Assembly: GCF_002979415.1 (NCBI RefSeq)
Contig: NZ_PCOT01000030.1
Location: 1 to 50,133, forward strand
Direction: 5' to 3'
DNA length: 50,133 nucleotides
Source: Microbacterium sp. MYb72
GTDB lineage: Bacteria > Actinomycetota > Actinomycetes > Actinomycetales > Microbacteriaceae
Below, piece by piece: positions 18,404 to 25,825 of the stretch. The translations under genes were made by a program, and so were the position numbers. The notes under the pieces were generated by a model. The model was not told the DNA's origin. It did no database searches and saw only the letters and a program-made list of their open reading frames with translations. The first letter of the stretch is position 1; every line of letters begins with the position of its first letter.

Positions 18404-18409
18404 ATCCTA
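18404..18409 (-). promoter_or_regulatory. -10-like box TAGGAT for the EF-Tu-domain gene
   Basis: Minus-strand TAGGAT, 6-base gap, ATG 18397. With the Nudix box at 18425-18430 it forms a compact divergent promoter pair in 39 bp. Confidence 0.55.
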
Positions 18410-18424
18410 GGCAGACCGGGCGCC

Positions 18425-18430
18425 TAGGCT
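18425..18430 (+). promoter_or_regulatory. -10-like box TAGGCT for the Nudix gene
   Basis: TAGGCT, 6-base gap (CGTCCC), then ATG 18437. Leaderless geometry. Confidence 0.55.
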
Positions 18431-18436
18431 CGTCCC

Positions 18437-18979
18437 ATGGTCTGGGAGACGCACGAATCGACGACGGTCTACGCGAACAGCTGGATCTCGGTCAGGGAGG
18501 ACCGGGTCACGGGTCCTGCGGGCGACGGCATCTACGGCGTGGTGACGATGAGGAATCCCGCCGTGTTCGTGGTGGCCGTCGACGACGAGGACCGCATCTG
18601 CCTGGTCACGCTCGACCGTTACACCACCGGAACATCGATCGAGGTCCCCGCGGGCGGCAGCGACGGCGAGGATCCGCTGGTCGCCGCACGCCGGGAGCTC
18701 CTCGAGGAGACGGGGCTCGAGGCGTCGGAGTGGACCGCGATCGGCACCATGAACGCCCTGAACGGCATCGCGGATGCGCCGGAGCACGTGTTCCTCGCCC
18801 GTGGCCTCCGGCGTGCGGCCGAAGACCCGAAGCACAGTCAGGCCGAGGAGGGCATCGCCGCCGTCACACGGGTTCCGTTCACGGAGGTGCTGGCGATGAT
18901 CGCGGACGGACGCATCACCGATGGCGAGACGGTCGCCGCGATCGCGTACGCCGGGATCCGCCTCGGACGCTTCCGCTGA
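18437..18979 (+). CDS. Nudix hydrolase, ADP-ribose pyrophosphatase-like
   Basis: A 180-residue Nudix protein. The Nudix box reads GGSDGEDPLVAARRELLEET followed by GL; the metal-binding RELLEETGL is intact, but one residue is missing between the leading Gly and the Glu compared with the Gx5Ex7 consensus. Preceding IEVPAGG is typical of ADP-ribose and nucleotide-sugar hydrolases, as is the GIADAPEHVFLARGL segment. Substrate not determinable here. It converges on the SDR gene. Confidence 0.88.
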   Translation: MVWETHESTTVYANSWISVREDRVTGPAGDGIYGVVTMRNPAVFVVAVDDEDRICLVTLDRYTTGTSIEVPAGGSDGEDPLVAARRELLEETGLEASEWTAIGTMNALNGIADAPEHVFLARGLRRAAEDPKHSQAEEGIAAVTRVPFTEVLAMIADGRITDGETVAAIAYAGIRLGRFR

Positions 18980-18988
18980 TCCCCGTCC

Positions 18989-19750
18989 TCAGACCCGTCC
19001 TCGGCGCGCGACACCCGAGGTGAGCCCACGCGGGAGGATGCGCGTCAGAGCGACGACGGCCTTGTAGCGCAGGGACGGGATCGAGACCGCCCTGCCGCGC
19101 GCCGCGTCGCGCAGACCCGCGCGCACGACATCGGGAGCCTGCAGCCACAGGATGCTCGGCACGCCCTCGTGCCCCTGTTCGAGCCCCATGCGCTCGTGGA
19201 AGGTCGTGTGCACGAATCCCGGGCACAGGGCCGTCACGGTCACTCCGTCGCGTGCGTACTCCGCGTTCGCCCAGCGGCTGAAGCCGATCAGCCAGCTCTT
19301 GCACGCCGAGTAGGTGGAACGGGAGATGAAGCCGGCGACCGAGGCGACGTTGATGATCCTGCCGCCGCGGCCGCGCATGGTCTGCAGGGCGGCGTGCATG
19401 AGGCGCATGGAGGCCTCGACGTGCACGCGGAGATGGCGCACCTCGTCGGCGATGTCGTTGTCGGCGAACTGCAGCGGAAGGCCGAAGCCGGCGTTGTTGA
19501 CGAGCAGATCGACGGGGTCCGCAGTGTCGAGCAGCCGGGCGGCCACCCGCTCGACGTCCCCCTCGACGGCGAGGTCGGCGGGGAGCACCTCGACGGCGAC
19601 ACCGTACGCTCCTCGCAGTTCGGTCGCGAGCTCCTCGAGGGCGTCGCCGGAACGCGCGACCAGGATCAGGTCGGCGCGGCGACGTGCCAGCTGACGGGCG
19701 AACTCGGCGCCCAGGCCGGCGCTGGCTCCGGTGATCAGTGCGGTGGGCAT
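18989..19750 (-). CDS. Short-chain dehydrogenase/reductase
   Basis: A 253-residue classical SDR. The dinucleotide motif TGASAGLG is at about 8-15, NNAG near 84, and the catalytic Ser and YxxxK occur as NVASVAG and STYSACKSW. LCPGFVHTTF follows. Start ATG 19750 was chosen because the Rossmann strand MPTALITGASAG begins there and the folA stop lies one base upstream; a longer frame exists but overlaps folA. The thyA-folA-SDR order makes one minus-strand operon. Substrate unknown; DltE/YqjQ-like family. Confidence 0.9.
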   Translation of the reverse strand: MPTALITGASAGLGAEFARQLARRRADLILVARSGDALEELATELRGAYGVAVEVLPADLAVEGDVERVAARLLDTADPVDLLVNNAGFGLPLQFADNDIADEVRHLRVHVEASMRLMHAALQTMRGRGGRIINVASVAGFISRSTYSACKSWLIGFSRWANAEYARDGVTVTALCPGFVHTTFHERMGLEQGHEGVPSILWLQAPDVVRAGLRDAARGRAVSIPSLRYKAVVALTRILPRGLTSGVARRGRV

Positions 19751-19751
19751 C

Positions 19752-20228
19752 TCAGCGCTCGTATCCAAGGAAGCGGTAGCGGATGCCGGAGCGGGAGGTC
19801 TGCCACTCCCCCTCATTGACGAGACGCCATCCCGCCTTCGACGGGGCGTAGGCGTCGCCCGCGACGTCGACGTCGAGCTCCGTCACCTCGAGACGGTCGG
19901 CATCCGCCGACACCTGACGGAAGATCTCGGCGCCGCCGATGACCCAAACCCGCTCCTGCCCGCGGACCGCCTCAGCGACGGTGGCTGCGCGCCGCGCACC
20001 CTCCCCCGCCCAGTCCTGCTGTCGCGTGATGACGATGTTCTCGCGCCCGGGGAGCGGACGGAACCGCTCCGGCAGCGAATCCCAGGTCTTGCGGCCCATC
20101 ACGACGGGCGCGCCGAGCGTCACGTCCTTGAAGTGCGCGAGGTCCTCGGGAACATGCCACGGCATCCCCCCCTCGGCGCCGATGACGCCTCCGTGCGCCT
20201 CCGCCCAGATCAGGCCCACCCACGTCAT
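19752..20228 (-). CDS. folA: Dihydrofolate reductase
   Basis: A 158-residue DHFR regenerating tetrahydrofolate after Thy[21 protein letters not shown] leads to [15 protein letters not shown], with the active-site Pro-Trp and acidic Glu/Asp; [19 protein letters not shown] and WVIGGAEIF are the NADPH-binding landmarks. The ATG overlaps the thyA stop by four bases (ATGA, 20225-20228). The thyA-folA coupling fits their linked chemistry. Confidence 0.96.
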   Translation of the reverse strand: MTWVGLIWAEAHGGVIGAEGGMPWHVPEDLAHFKDVTLGAPVVMGRKTWDSLPERFRPLPGRENIVITRQQDWAGEGARRAATVAEAVRGQERVWVIGGAEIFRQVSADADRLEVTELDVDVAGDAYAPSKAGWRLVNEGEWQTSRSGIRYRFLGYER

Positions 20229-21034
20229 ACGGCCACCGCCGCGCGGATCGGAGCGTGGTGCTGGTAGCCCTCGACGACGAAGTCCTCGTATCGGTAATCG
20301 AGGATCGACTCGGGCGTCCGCGCGAAGCGGAGTGTGGGATAGGGGTACGCCTCGCGCGAGAGCTGCTCGCGCACCTGCTCGACGTGGTTGTCGTAGATGT
20401 GGCAGTCGCCACCGGTCCAGACGAAGTCGCCGGGCTCGAGGCCGACCTGCTGCGCGACCATCAGCGTGAGGAGCGCGTAGGAGGCGATGTTGAACGGGAC
20501 TCCGAGGAAGAGATCGGCGCTGCGCTGATACAGCTGGCACGACAGCTTGCCGTCGGCGACGTAGAACTGGAACAGGGCGTGGCACGGAGCCAGCGCCATG
20601 TCGGGGATGTCGGCGGGGTTCCAGGCCGACACGATGAGCCGACGCGAGTCAGGGGTGGCCGTGATCTGCTCGATCACCTCGGACAGCTGGTCGATGCTCT
20701 CGCCGTCCGGCGTCGGCCACGAGCGCCACTGCACTCCATAGACAGGACCGAGGTCGCCCTCGGCATCCGCCCATTCGTCCCAGATGGTGACGCCGTTCTC
20801 CTGCAGCCATCGCACGTTCGAGTCGCCGCGCAGGAACCAGAGCAGTTCGTAGGCGATGGACTTGAAGTGCACGCGCTTCGTGGTGATGAGCGGGAAGCCC
20901 TTCGCGAGGTCGAAGCGGATCTGCCGTCCGAACACGCTCGTCGTGCCGGTTCCGGTGCGATCCGACTTGTGCGTGCCGGTCTCCAGCACGTCGCGGAGCA
21001 GGTCTTCGTACGGCGTCAGGACGGCTTCGCTCAT
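20225..21034 (-). CDS. thyA: Thymidylate synthase ThyA
   Basis: A 269-residue folate-dependent thymidylate synthase. Catalytic Cys151 lies in [17 protein letters not shown] (about 26-31) is the phosphate loop, and [17 protein letters not shown] is the folate/dUMP-binding stretch. This is ThyA, not the flavin-dependent ThyX that mycobacteria carry at the same locus beside dapB/dapA. Start ATG 21034; a TAGTCT box lies 7 bases upstream, supporting this over the longer open frame. Confidence 0.97.
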   Translation of the reverse strand: MSEAVLTPYEDLLRDVLETGTHKSDRTGTGTTSVFGRQIRFDLAKGFPLITTKRVHFKSIAYELLWFLRGDSNVRWLQENGVTIWDEWADAEGDLGPVYGVQWRSWPTPDGESIDQLSEVIEQITATPDSRRLIVSAWNPADIPDMALAPCHALFQFYVADGKLSCQLYQRSADLFLGVPFNIASYALLTLMVAQQVGLEPGDFVWTGGDCHIYDNHVEQVREQLSREAYPYPTLRFARTPESILDYRYEDFVVEGYQHHAPIRAAVAV

Positions 21035-21041
21035 GAGAGCC

Positions 21042-21047
21042 AGACTA
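21042..21047 (-). promoter_or_regulatory. -10-like box TAGTCT for thyA
   Basis: Minus-strand TAGTCT, 7-base gap, ATG 21034. Candidate leaderless promoter of the thyA-folA-SDR operon. Confidence 0.5.
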
Positions 21048-21117
21048 CCGTCCCCACGCGGAACGAGCTCGGCCGTCTTACTCCGAAACATCGACCCGCT
21101 CGGGGGCGGGACGGACG

Positions 21118-21123
21118 TACGCT
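21118..21123 (+). promoter_or_regulatory. -10-like box TACGCT for the thioredoxin-like gene
   Basis: TACGCT, 6-base gap (CTTCGC), ATG 21130. Leaderless geometry. Confidence 0.55.
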
Positions 21124-21129
21124 CTTCGC

Positions 21130-21540
21130 ATGTCGCCACTTCTCGCCCTCGCGATCGCGGGAGTCCTCCTCGTGGTCGCCGTGCTCGTCGGAGTGGTGCT
21201 GCGCGTGCTCGACGGACGTCGGAGAGGGGGCGGACATCTGCGCTTCGACCCCGCGGATGCCGCCGCTGAGCTGGGCGCGAAGGCCACGCTCGTGCAGTTC
21301 AGCACCGAGATGTGCGCGCGATGCCCGCAGGTCAGGCGGATGCTCAGCACGCTCGCCACGCAGGACGACGGGCTCGCTCACATCGAGGTCGATCTGACCC
21401 ATCGCCCCGACCTGTCCACCCGCTACCGGGTGCTGCAGACGCCGACGACGTTCCTCGTCGACGGCTCGGGAGCCGTCCGCGCACGATTCAACGGCGTACC
21501 GCACCGGCACGCCCTCACCGAAGCCCTCGCCGCCGTCTGA
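21130..21540 (+). CDS. Membrane-anchored thioredoxin-like protein
   Basis: A 136-residue protein with one N-terminal membrane helix (about 4-27) followed by basic residues (DGRRRGG), so the thioredoxin domain should be cytoplasmic by the positive-inside rule. The redox site is CARC in [10 protein letters not shown], and the cis-proline loop is QTPTTF. CARC is unusual compared with the classic CGPC. The next gene (DUF4395) starts 20 bp later and carries its own CxxC in a membrane helix; an OsmC gene follows, suggesting a thiol or peroxide-handling group. Confidence 0.87.
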   Translation: MSPLLALAIAGVLLVVAVLVGVVLRVLDGRRRGGGHLRFDPADAAAELGAKATLVQFSTEMCARCPQVRRMLSTLATQDDGLAHIEVDLTHRPDLSTRYRVLQTPTTFLVDGSGAVRARFNGVPHRHALTEALAAV

Positions 21541-21560
21541 GGCGCAGTCTGGAGTCCCCC

Positions 21561-22139
21561 ATGTCCACTCCCGCCGGCATCGACCCCCGCGGCCCCCGCT
21601 TCGCCGCGACGATCACGACCGTGCTGCTGCTCGCGGCCACGTTCCTCGGACTCATCGGGATATCCACCGCCCGGGCGACCACCGCGACCTTCGGCTGGTT
21701 CGCCTATCAGCCGCTGGCGGACGCGACGTTCCCCTCGGACGGGTGGGCGCTCTCATCCGCGTCTCTCGTGCAGCGTGCTCTCGACCCCGCGTTCCTGCTC
21801 ACGCTCGTGATCGCCCTCCTCTTCCTGTGGAGCGTCGTGTCGCCGTCGACCGCCCCCTGGGGCGTTCTCTTCCGCAGGGCCGTGCGCCCTCGCCTCTCTC
21901 CCCCGACCGAGCTCGAAGACCCGCGCCCTCCGCGATTCGCTCAGGGAGTGGGTCTCTTCGTGGTCACGATCGGACTCGTGCTCCACCTGCTCGGCGTGCC
22001 GTGGGCCCTCCCCATCGCGACGGCCGCCGCCTTCGTCGCCGCCTTCCTGAACGCCGCGTTCGGACTCTGCCTGGGCTGCCAGCTCTACCTGCTGCTCCAG
22101 CGCGCAGGACTCGTCGGCAGGGCCGCCTCCCCCGCCTGA
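21561..22139 (+). CDS. DUF4395 membrane protein
   Basis: A 192-residue integral membrane protein with about four helices. It matches DUF4395: IDPRGPRFAATIT at the N-terminus, a LSPPTELEDPRPPRFAQGVG linker, and a final helix ending FGLCLGCQLYLL. The CLGC pair could be redox-active. A segment between helices 1 and 2 (about 42-75) looks longer than in many members. DUF4395 genes commonly sit next to thioredoxin-like genes in actinobacteria, as here. Function unestablished. Confidence 0.85.
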   Translation: MSTPAGIDPRGPRFAATITTVLLLAATFLGLIGISTARATTATFGWFAYQPLADATFPSDGWALSSASLVQRALDPAFLLTLVIALLFLWSVVSPSTAPWGVLFRRAVRPRLSPPTELEDPRPPRFAQGVGLFVVTIGLVLHLLGVPWALPIATAAAFVAAFLNAAFGLCLGCQLYLLLQRAGLVGRAASPA

Positions 22140-22170
22140 GCGCGCTGTTCCGCAGGGTCGCCCCGGTAGG

Positions 22171-22176
22171 TAGGCT
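22171..22176 (+). promoter_or_regulatory. -10-like box TAGGCT upstream of OsmC
   Basis: TAGGCT lies 50 bases before the OsmC ATG, followed by a GGAGG Shine-Dalgarno site at 22217-22221. Unlike the leaderless genes, this would give a ~43-nt leader. Confidence 0.4.
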
Positions 22177-22226
22177 GGCCGGGACGCGACGCTGCCGCTC
22201 GGGCAGTGCGAGAACCGGAGGTCACC

Positions 22227-22652
22227 ATGCCCGTCACCAGCGAAGCCACCAGCACCTGGACCGGATCGCTCATGGAAGGCTCGGGCACCGTCGCGTTCTC
22301 GTCGTCGAACCTGGGCACCTTCCCGATCGACTGGAAGGCCCGCAGCGAAGGCAGCGACACCACCACCACGCCGGAGGAGCTCATCGCGGCCGCCCATGCG
22401 TCCTGCTTCAGCATGGCGCTCTCGCACGCCCTCGCCGAGAACGGCACCCCGCCGGAGCGCGTGAACACGAGCGCATCGGTCACCTTCAAGCCCGGCACCG
22501 GCATCACCGGCAGCCACCTCAACGTGAACGCCTCCGTGCCGGGGCTCACCCCCGAGCAGTTCCAGGAGATCGCCGAGGGCGCCAAGGTCGGCTGCCCCGT
22601 CTCTCAGGCGCTCGCGGGCATCGAGATCACCCTCGAGGCGACGCTCGCCTGA
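22227..22652 (+). CDS. OsmC/Ohr-family peroxiredoxin
   Basis: A 141-residue OsmC-type thiol peroxidase. The two catalytic cysteines are in AAAHASCFSMALSHAL (about 58) and AKVGCPVSQAL (about 121). OsmC subfamily is favoured over Ohr by the TWTGSLMEGSGTV N-terminus. It reduces organic hydroperoxides using lipoyl or similar thiols. The start ATG 22227 follows GGAGG by 5 bases. Its stop directly abuts the stop of the convergent gene (TGATCA at 22650-22655). Confidence 0.92.
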   Translation: MPVTSEATSTWTGSLMEGSGTVAFSSSNLGTFPIDWKARSEGSDTTTTPEELIAAAHASCFSMALSHALAENGTPPERVNTSASVTFKPGTGITGSHLNVNASVPGLTPEQFQEIAEGAKVGCPVSQALAGIEITLEATLA

Positions 22653-23090
22653 TCAGGCGCGTTCGAGGCGGATCGCCTCGCGGATGCTGGCCCGGGCGTC
22701 CTTGCGGCGCCCGGCGGCATCCTGCACCACACCGAGCCGATAGCGTGCACGCCAGTCGTCCGGCGCCTCCTCGGCGGCCGCGGTGTACTTCGCGATCATC
22801 GGCTCCACGTCCTCGCGGGGCAGACGTCCGCTCGCGCTGACCTCGCCCTCCGCCTCCGGCATCCCGCCCTCGGCGTCGAGCGCACGACCCAGCCGATCAG
22901 CGGCGAACCCGAAGCGCGTCTCGCGATAGAGCGCCCATGCGCCGATCAGCGGCATCACCAGGAGCGCAACGCCGATCGCGATGGCGATGGGCTCGCCCGT
23001 CGTCAGCATGACGATGGCGCGCTGCCCCACGACGACGAGATACAGCGCCAGGCAGGCGCCCATCACGGCGACGCCGATGCGCGACATCAT
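22653..23090 (-). CDS. Small membrane protein with TPR-like tail
   Basis: A 145-residue protein with two membrane helices (about 4-30 and 34-53) followed by a cytoplasmic segment. The tail residues about 95-140 (IAKYTAAAEEAPDDWRARYR then LGVVQDAAGRRKDARASIRE) look like one and a half tetratricopeptide repeats. Two consecutive ATGs begin the frame; the first (23090) overlaps the dapB stop by four bases (ATGA). Coupling to dapB is common in Microbacteriaceae but no function is known to me. Confidence 0.8.
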   Translation of the reverse strand: MMSRIGVAVMGACLALYLVVVGQRAIVMLTTGEPIAIAIGVALLVMPLIGAWALYRETRFGFAADRLGRALDAEGGMPEAEGEVSASGRLPREDVEPMIAKYTAAAEEAPDDWRARYRLGVVQDAAGRRKDARASIREAIRLERA

Positions 23091-23827
23091 GATCGGATGC
23101 CGATGTCGATCATGTTCTCCAGCCCCACGACCACGCCGGTCGCGGTCAACGCATGCGGCACGGCCAGGCGGATGCCGGGGGCGTAGGCGAGAGCGGAGTC
23201 GACGGTGTCGTGCGTGAACGTCAGCGACTCCCCCGGTCCGGAGAGGATGACCTCCTGCTTCGCGATGACCCCGGGGCGCCGCAGCGAGTGGATCGGCACA
23301 CTGCCGACCTGCTGGCCCCGGGCGCGCTGGTCGGCGTGCGGGGCGCTCACCGGCCCCTGCTCCGCACGCGCAGCGGCGATCAGCTCCGCCGTGCGCACGG
23401 CGGTGCCACTGGGGGAATCGATCTTCGAGGCGTGGTGAGCCTCGATGATCTCGGCAGAGCCGAAGAACGGGGCGGCCGCCGCGGCGAGAGCCGAGCCCAG
23501 CACCGACCCCAGCGAGAAGTTCGGGATGAACACGGCGCCCGTCCCCGCGGCCTCGACGAGCGGACGGACGAGAGCGATGCGCTCCGCCGACCAGCCGGAG
23601 GTGGCGACGAGCACGTTGATGCCGCGTTCGACCGCTGCGCGCACGACGTCGATGCTGATCTGGGGCGTCGTCGCGTCGATGACGAGATCGACGCCGTCCA
23701 TCTCCGAGAGGTCGCTCGACGACGTCAGCACGCGGCTCACCTCGATCCCGTCGAGCTCGTCGATCACCGCGTGGATGATCTTCCCGAGCTTTCCGGTTCC
23801 GCCGACGAGTGCAACGTGCTGGGTCAT
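23087..23827 (-). CDS. dapB: 4-hydroxy-tetrahydrodipicolinate reductase
   Basis: A 246-residue DapB, second enzyme of the diaminopimelate branch. The N-terminal VALVGGTGKLG binds NAD(P)H, and the substrate motif EAHHASKIDSPSGTA is complete. Start ATG 23827 has a TAGACT box exactly 6 bases upstream. It is followed by the small membrane protein with a four-base overlap. Confidence 0.96.
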   Translation of the reverse strand: MTQHVALVGGTGKLGKIIHAVIDELDGIEVSRVLTSSSDLSEMDGVDLVIDATTPQISIDVVRAAVERGINVLVATSGWSAERIALVRPLVEAAGTGAVFIPNFSLGSVLGSALAAAAAPFFGSAEIIEAHHASKIDSPSGTAVRTAELIAAARAEQGPVSAPHADQRARGQQVGSVPIHSLRRPGVIAKQEVILSGPGESLTFTHDTVDSALAYAPGIRLAVPHALTATGVVVGLENMIDIGIRS

Positions 23828-23833
23828 GGGTCC

Positions 23834-23839
23834 AGTCTA
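23834..23839 (-). promoter_or_regulatory. -10-like box TAGACT for dapB
   Basis: Minus-strand TAGACT, 6-base gap (GGACCC), ATG 23827. Same hexamer and spacing as dapF. Confidence 0.55.
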
Positions 23840-23898
23840 TTTCGGGTGGAGCAGCGCCCGGTCCGCAGCGGAATCCGCCCGCAGTTCGCGTCTCCTGC

Positions 23899-24501
23899 TC
23901 AGACGGGCATGCCGTCGGGGATGCCCGTGCGGAGCTCCACCGGGAGGTGCCCGGTGTCGTTGTGCGTGAGGAGCGTCCAGGGACGCCCCTGCTTCTGAGC
24001 GATCACGGTGAGCCCGCAGTGGGCCTGGTTGAGGGTCATCCAGCGCCACTCGGGCGCGCCCAGCACCTCCCGGACGAACCAGGAGATCACGAAGTTGTGC
24101 GTGATGAGCACCTCGTGCACGTCACCGGTCTTGCGCACGAGGAACTCGTTGACCGCGTCTGCCATCTGCGCACCGCCCGCCTCGATCTCCGCCTCGGTGA
24201 CCGAGCCGAAGAAGGGCTCGAACGCCGCAGGCGTCTCCTCCGTCATGCCGGTGGGTACGCAGTCGAAGAGCAGCGCCGTCGGCTCGGGGTCGACGGACGG
24301 GAGGCGCTCGGCGACCGCACGCGCCGTCTCGTTCGCCCGCAGCAGCGGCGAATGCCACACCGCGTCGAGAGGGAGCCCGGAGAGGCGGTCGGCGATCAGC
24401 TCCGCCTGACGCTGCCCCCTGGGCGAGAGGGGTCCGTCGGCGAGGCCGTGCTCGGCATCCTGATGTTCACCGTGTCTGACCAGATATATGTAGTGCGTCA
24501 C
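23899..24501 (-). CDS. Histidine phosphatase (phosphoglycerate mutase-like)
   Basis: A 200-residue histidine-phosphatase-superfamily protein. LVRHGEHQD gives the nucleophilic His and first Arg; HSPLLRANETA supplies the second Arg, and LITHNFVISWFVREVLG the second catalytic His. Branch 1 enzymes of this size dephosphorylate small metabolites. The start is GTG 24501 (VTHYIYLVRHGE). Substrate unknown. Confidence 0.88.
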   Translation of the reverse strand: MTHYIYLVRHGEHQDAEHGLADGPLSPRGQRQAELIADRLSGLPLDAVWHSPLLRANETARAVAERLPSVDPEPTALLFDCVPTGMTEETPAAFEPFFGSVTEAEIEAGGAQMADAVNEFLVRKTGDVHEVLITHNFVISWFVREVLGAPEWRWMTLNQAHCGLTVIAQKQGRPWTLLTHNDTGHLPVELRTGIPDGMPV

Positions 24502-24580
24502 AACTCGCTCGCTTCATCGCCAGCATCTGCCGGGCTTCACTCCACCATATGCCAGGTATGTGACGGTCGCGTGACGACGC

Positions 24581-25609
24581 TCAGTTGCCCGCTCGAGTGA
24601 GGTCGGCGACCTGCGCGCGGGACAGCGTGACCCCTGCGCCCTGCATGAGCTCGTCGACGTGATCGGTCGCGAAGGTGTTCACGATCGGCGCCGCGATGGT
24701 GCGCTGAGCGAGCAGCCAGGCGATCGAGACGGCGGCGACGGGCACCGACAGCTCGGTCGCGACCTGGTCGAGCGCCCGCAGGATCTTGATGCCCCGACGG
24801 TTGAGGTGGCTCCTCAGCTGCTCGCCCCGAACCCCCTGGGATGCGAGCGCCTTGCTGCGGTGGCGACCGGACAGGAAGCCGTGCTCCAGCGCGTGCGACG
24901 GCGTGACCGCCAGGTTCTGCGCGCCGGCGACCAGACGCAGGTCGCCCTCGAACGGCTGACGGCGGACGAGGTTGTACGGCGCATCGATGACCTCGATGCG
25001 CGGATAGCCCGCGGAGGCGAGGATGCGCGCTTCGACGAGGCGCTCCGGCGAGAAGCCGAAGGCGCCGACCGAGCCGATCTTCCCGGCCTCGACGAGCCAC
25101 TCCACCGTGGCGAGCGTGTCTTCGAGGTTGGTCGTGACGTCGAGCGTGGCGTCGAGGTACAGCACGTCGATGCGCTCGACGCCGAGTCGCGTGAGCGAAC
25201 CCTCCACGGCGCGCACCAGGTTCACCGAACCGAGGCCGGGGTTGTCGGCGTGAGCGCCGATGCGGACGCTCAGCAGGGTGCGGTCGCGGAGCCCGCGAGA
25301 ACGCAGCCACTGGCCGATGATGTGCTCGCTGCGACCGCCGGAGAACCCGTCGGCGGTGTGGATCGCGTTGCCGCCGAACTCGATGTAGCGGTCGAGGATG
25401 CCGTGGCTGGTCTCGAGATCGACGTTCCAGCCGAACTCGGCGGCTCCGAGCATGAGGGGGAACGTCTCGAAGCCCGTCTCGCCGAGCGAGACGCGAATGT
25501 TCTCGCCGACGCCTGGGCCGACGATCGGAATGGGCGCGGACGGGTGCTCAGCGGTCTCGTGCTGTGCACGCTCGACCGGCGCCCCTGCGCCTACGCTGAA
25601 CAACCGCAT
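24581..25609 (-). CDS. Aldo/keto reductase-fold protein with all four tetrad residues replaced
   Basis: A 342-residue protein that clearly has the AKR (beta/alpha)8 fold: PLMLGAAEFGW, HTADGFSGGRSEHIIGQWL, RIDVLYLDATLDVTTNLEDT, VEAGKIGSVGAFGFSPERL and EHGFLSGRHRSKA align with standard AKRs. The catalytic Asp-Tyr-Lys-His positions read His84, Phe89, Arg116 and Asp153 instead, so ordinary carbonyl reduction is unlikely. The first ~40 residues are an extra N-terminal stretch. It lies downstream of pnp on the same strand but beyond a strong terminator. A regulatory or cofactor-binding role is possible; function unknown. Confidence 0.82.
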   Translation of the reverse strand: MRLFSVGAGAPVERAQHETAEHPSAPIPIVGPGVGENIRVSLGETGFETFPLMLGAAEFGWNVDLETSHGILDRYIEFGGNAIHTADGFSGGRSEHIIGQWLRSRGLRDRTLLSVRIGAHADNPGLGSVNLVRAVEGSLTRLGVERIDVLYLDATLDVTTNLEDTLATVEWLVEAGKIGSVGAFGFSPERLVEARILASAGYPRIEVIDAPYNLVRRQPFEGDLRLVAGAQNLAVTPSHALEHGFLSGRHRSKALASQGVRGEQLRSHLNRRGIKILRALDQVATELSVPVAAVSIAWLLAQRTIAAPIVNTFATDHVDELMQGAGVTLSRAQVADLTRAGN

Positions 25610-25770
25610 ACTTTCACCCCCGCGTCGATCGGTGCGTTCCGACCTGCGTCACTGCTTGTGTGTGCACCCCCCGGTGCGTACTTCGAGGGTAAGCGACATC
25701 TGGGAACGGGCCGTCCATTCCGGCGAACGCCGCGGAAACTTCCCGTAACGTTTTGGTCACATCGAATACG

Positions 25771-25811
25771 ACGGAACCCGGCCCCTCCACGGAGGAGGAG
25801 CCGGGTTCCGT
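25771..25811 (-). terminator. Strong terminator hairpin after pnp
   Basis: ACGGAACCCGGC (25771-25782) pairs perfectly with GCCGGGTTCCGT (25800-25811); the loop holds a second small CCTCC/GGAGG pairing. It starts about 15 bases past the pnp stop. The remaining part of the 25610-25825 gap carries no gene I can support; a GCACC/GGTGC hairpin is near 25671-25684, probably in the leader of the AKR-fold gene. Confidence 0.85.
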
Positions 25812-25825
25812 GCGAGCATCGATGC

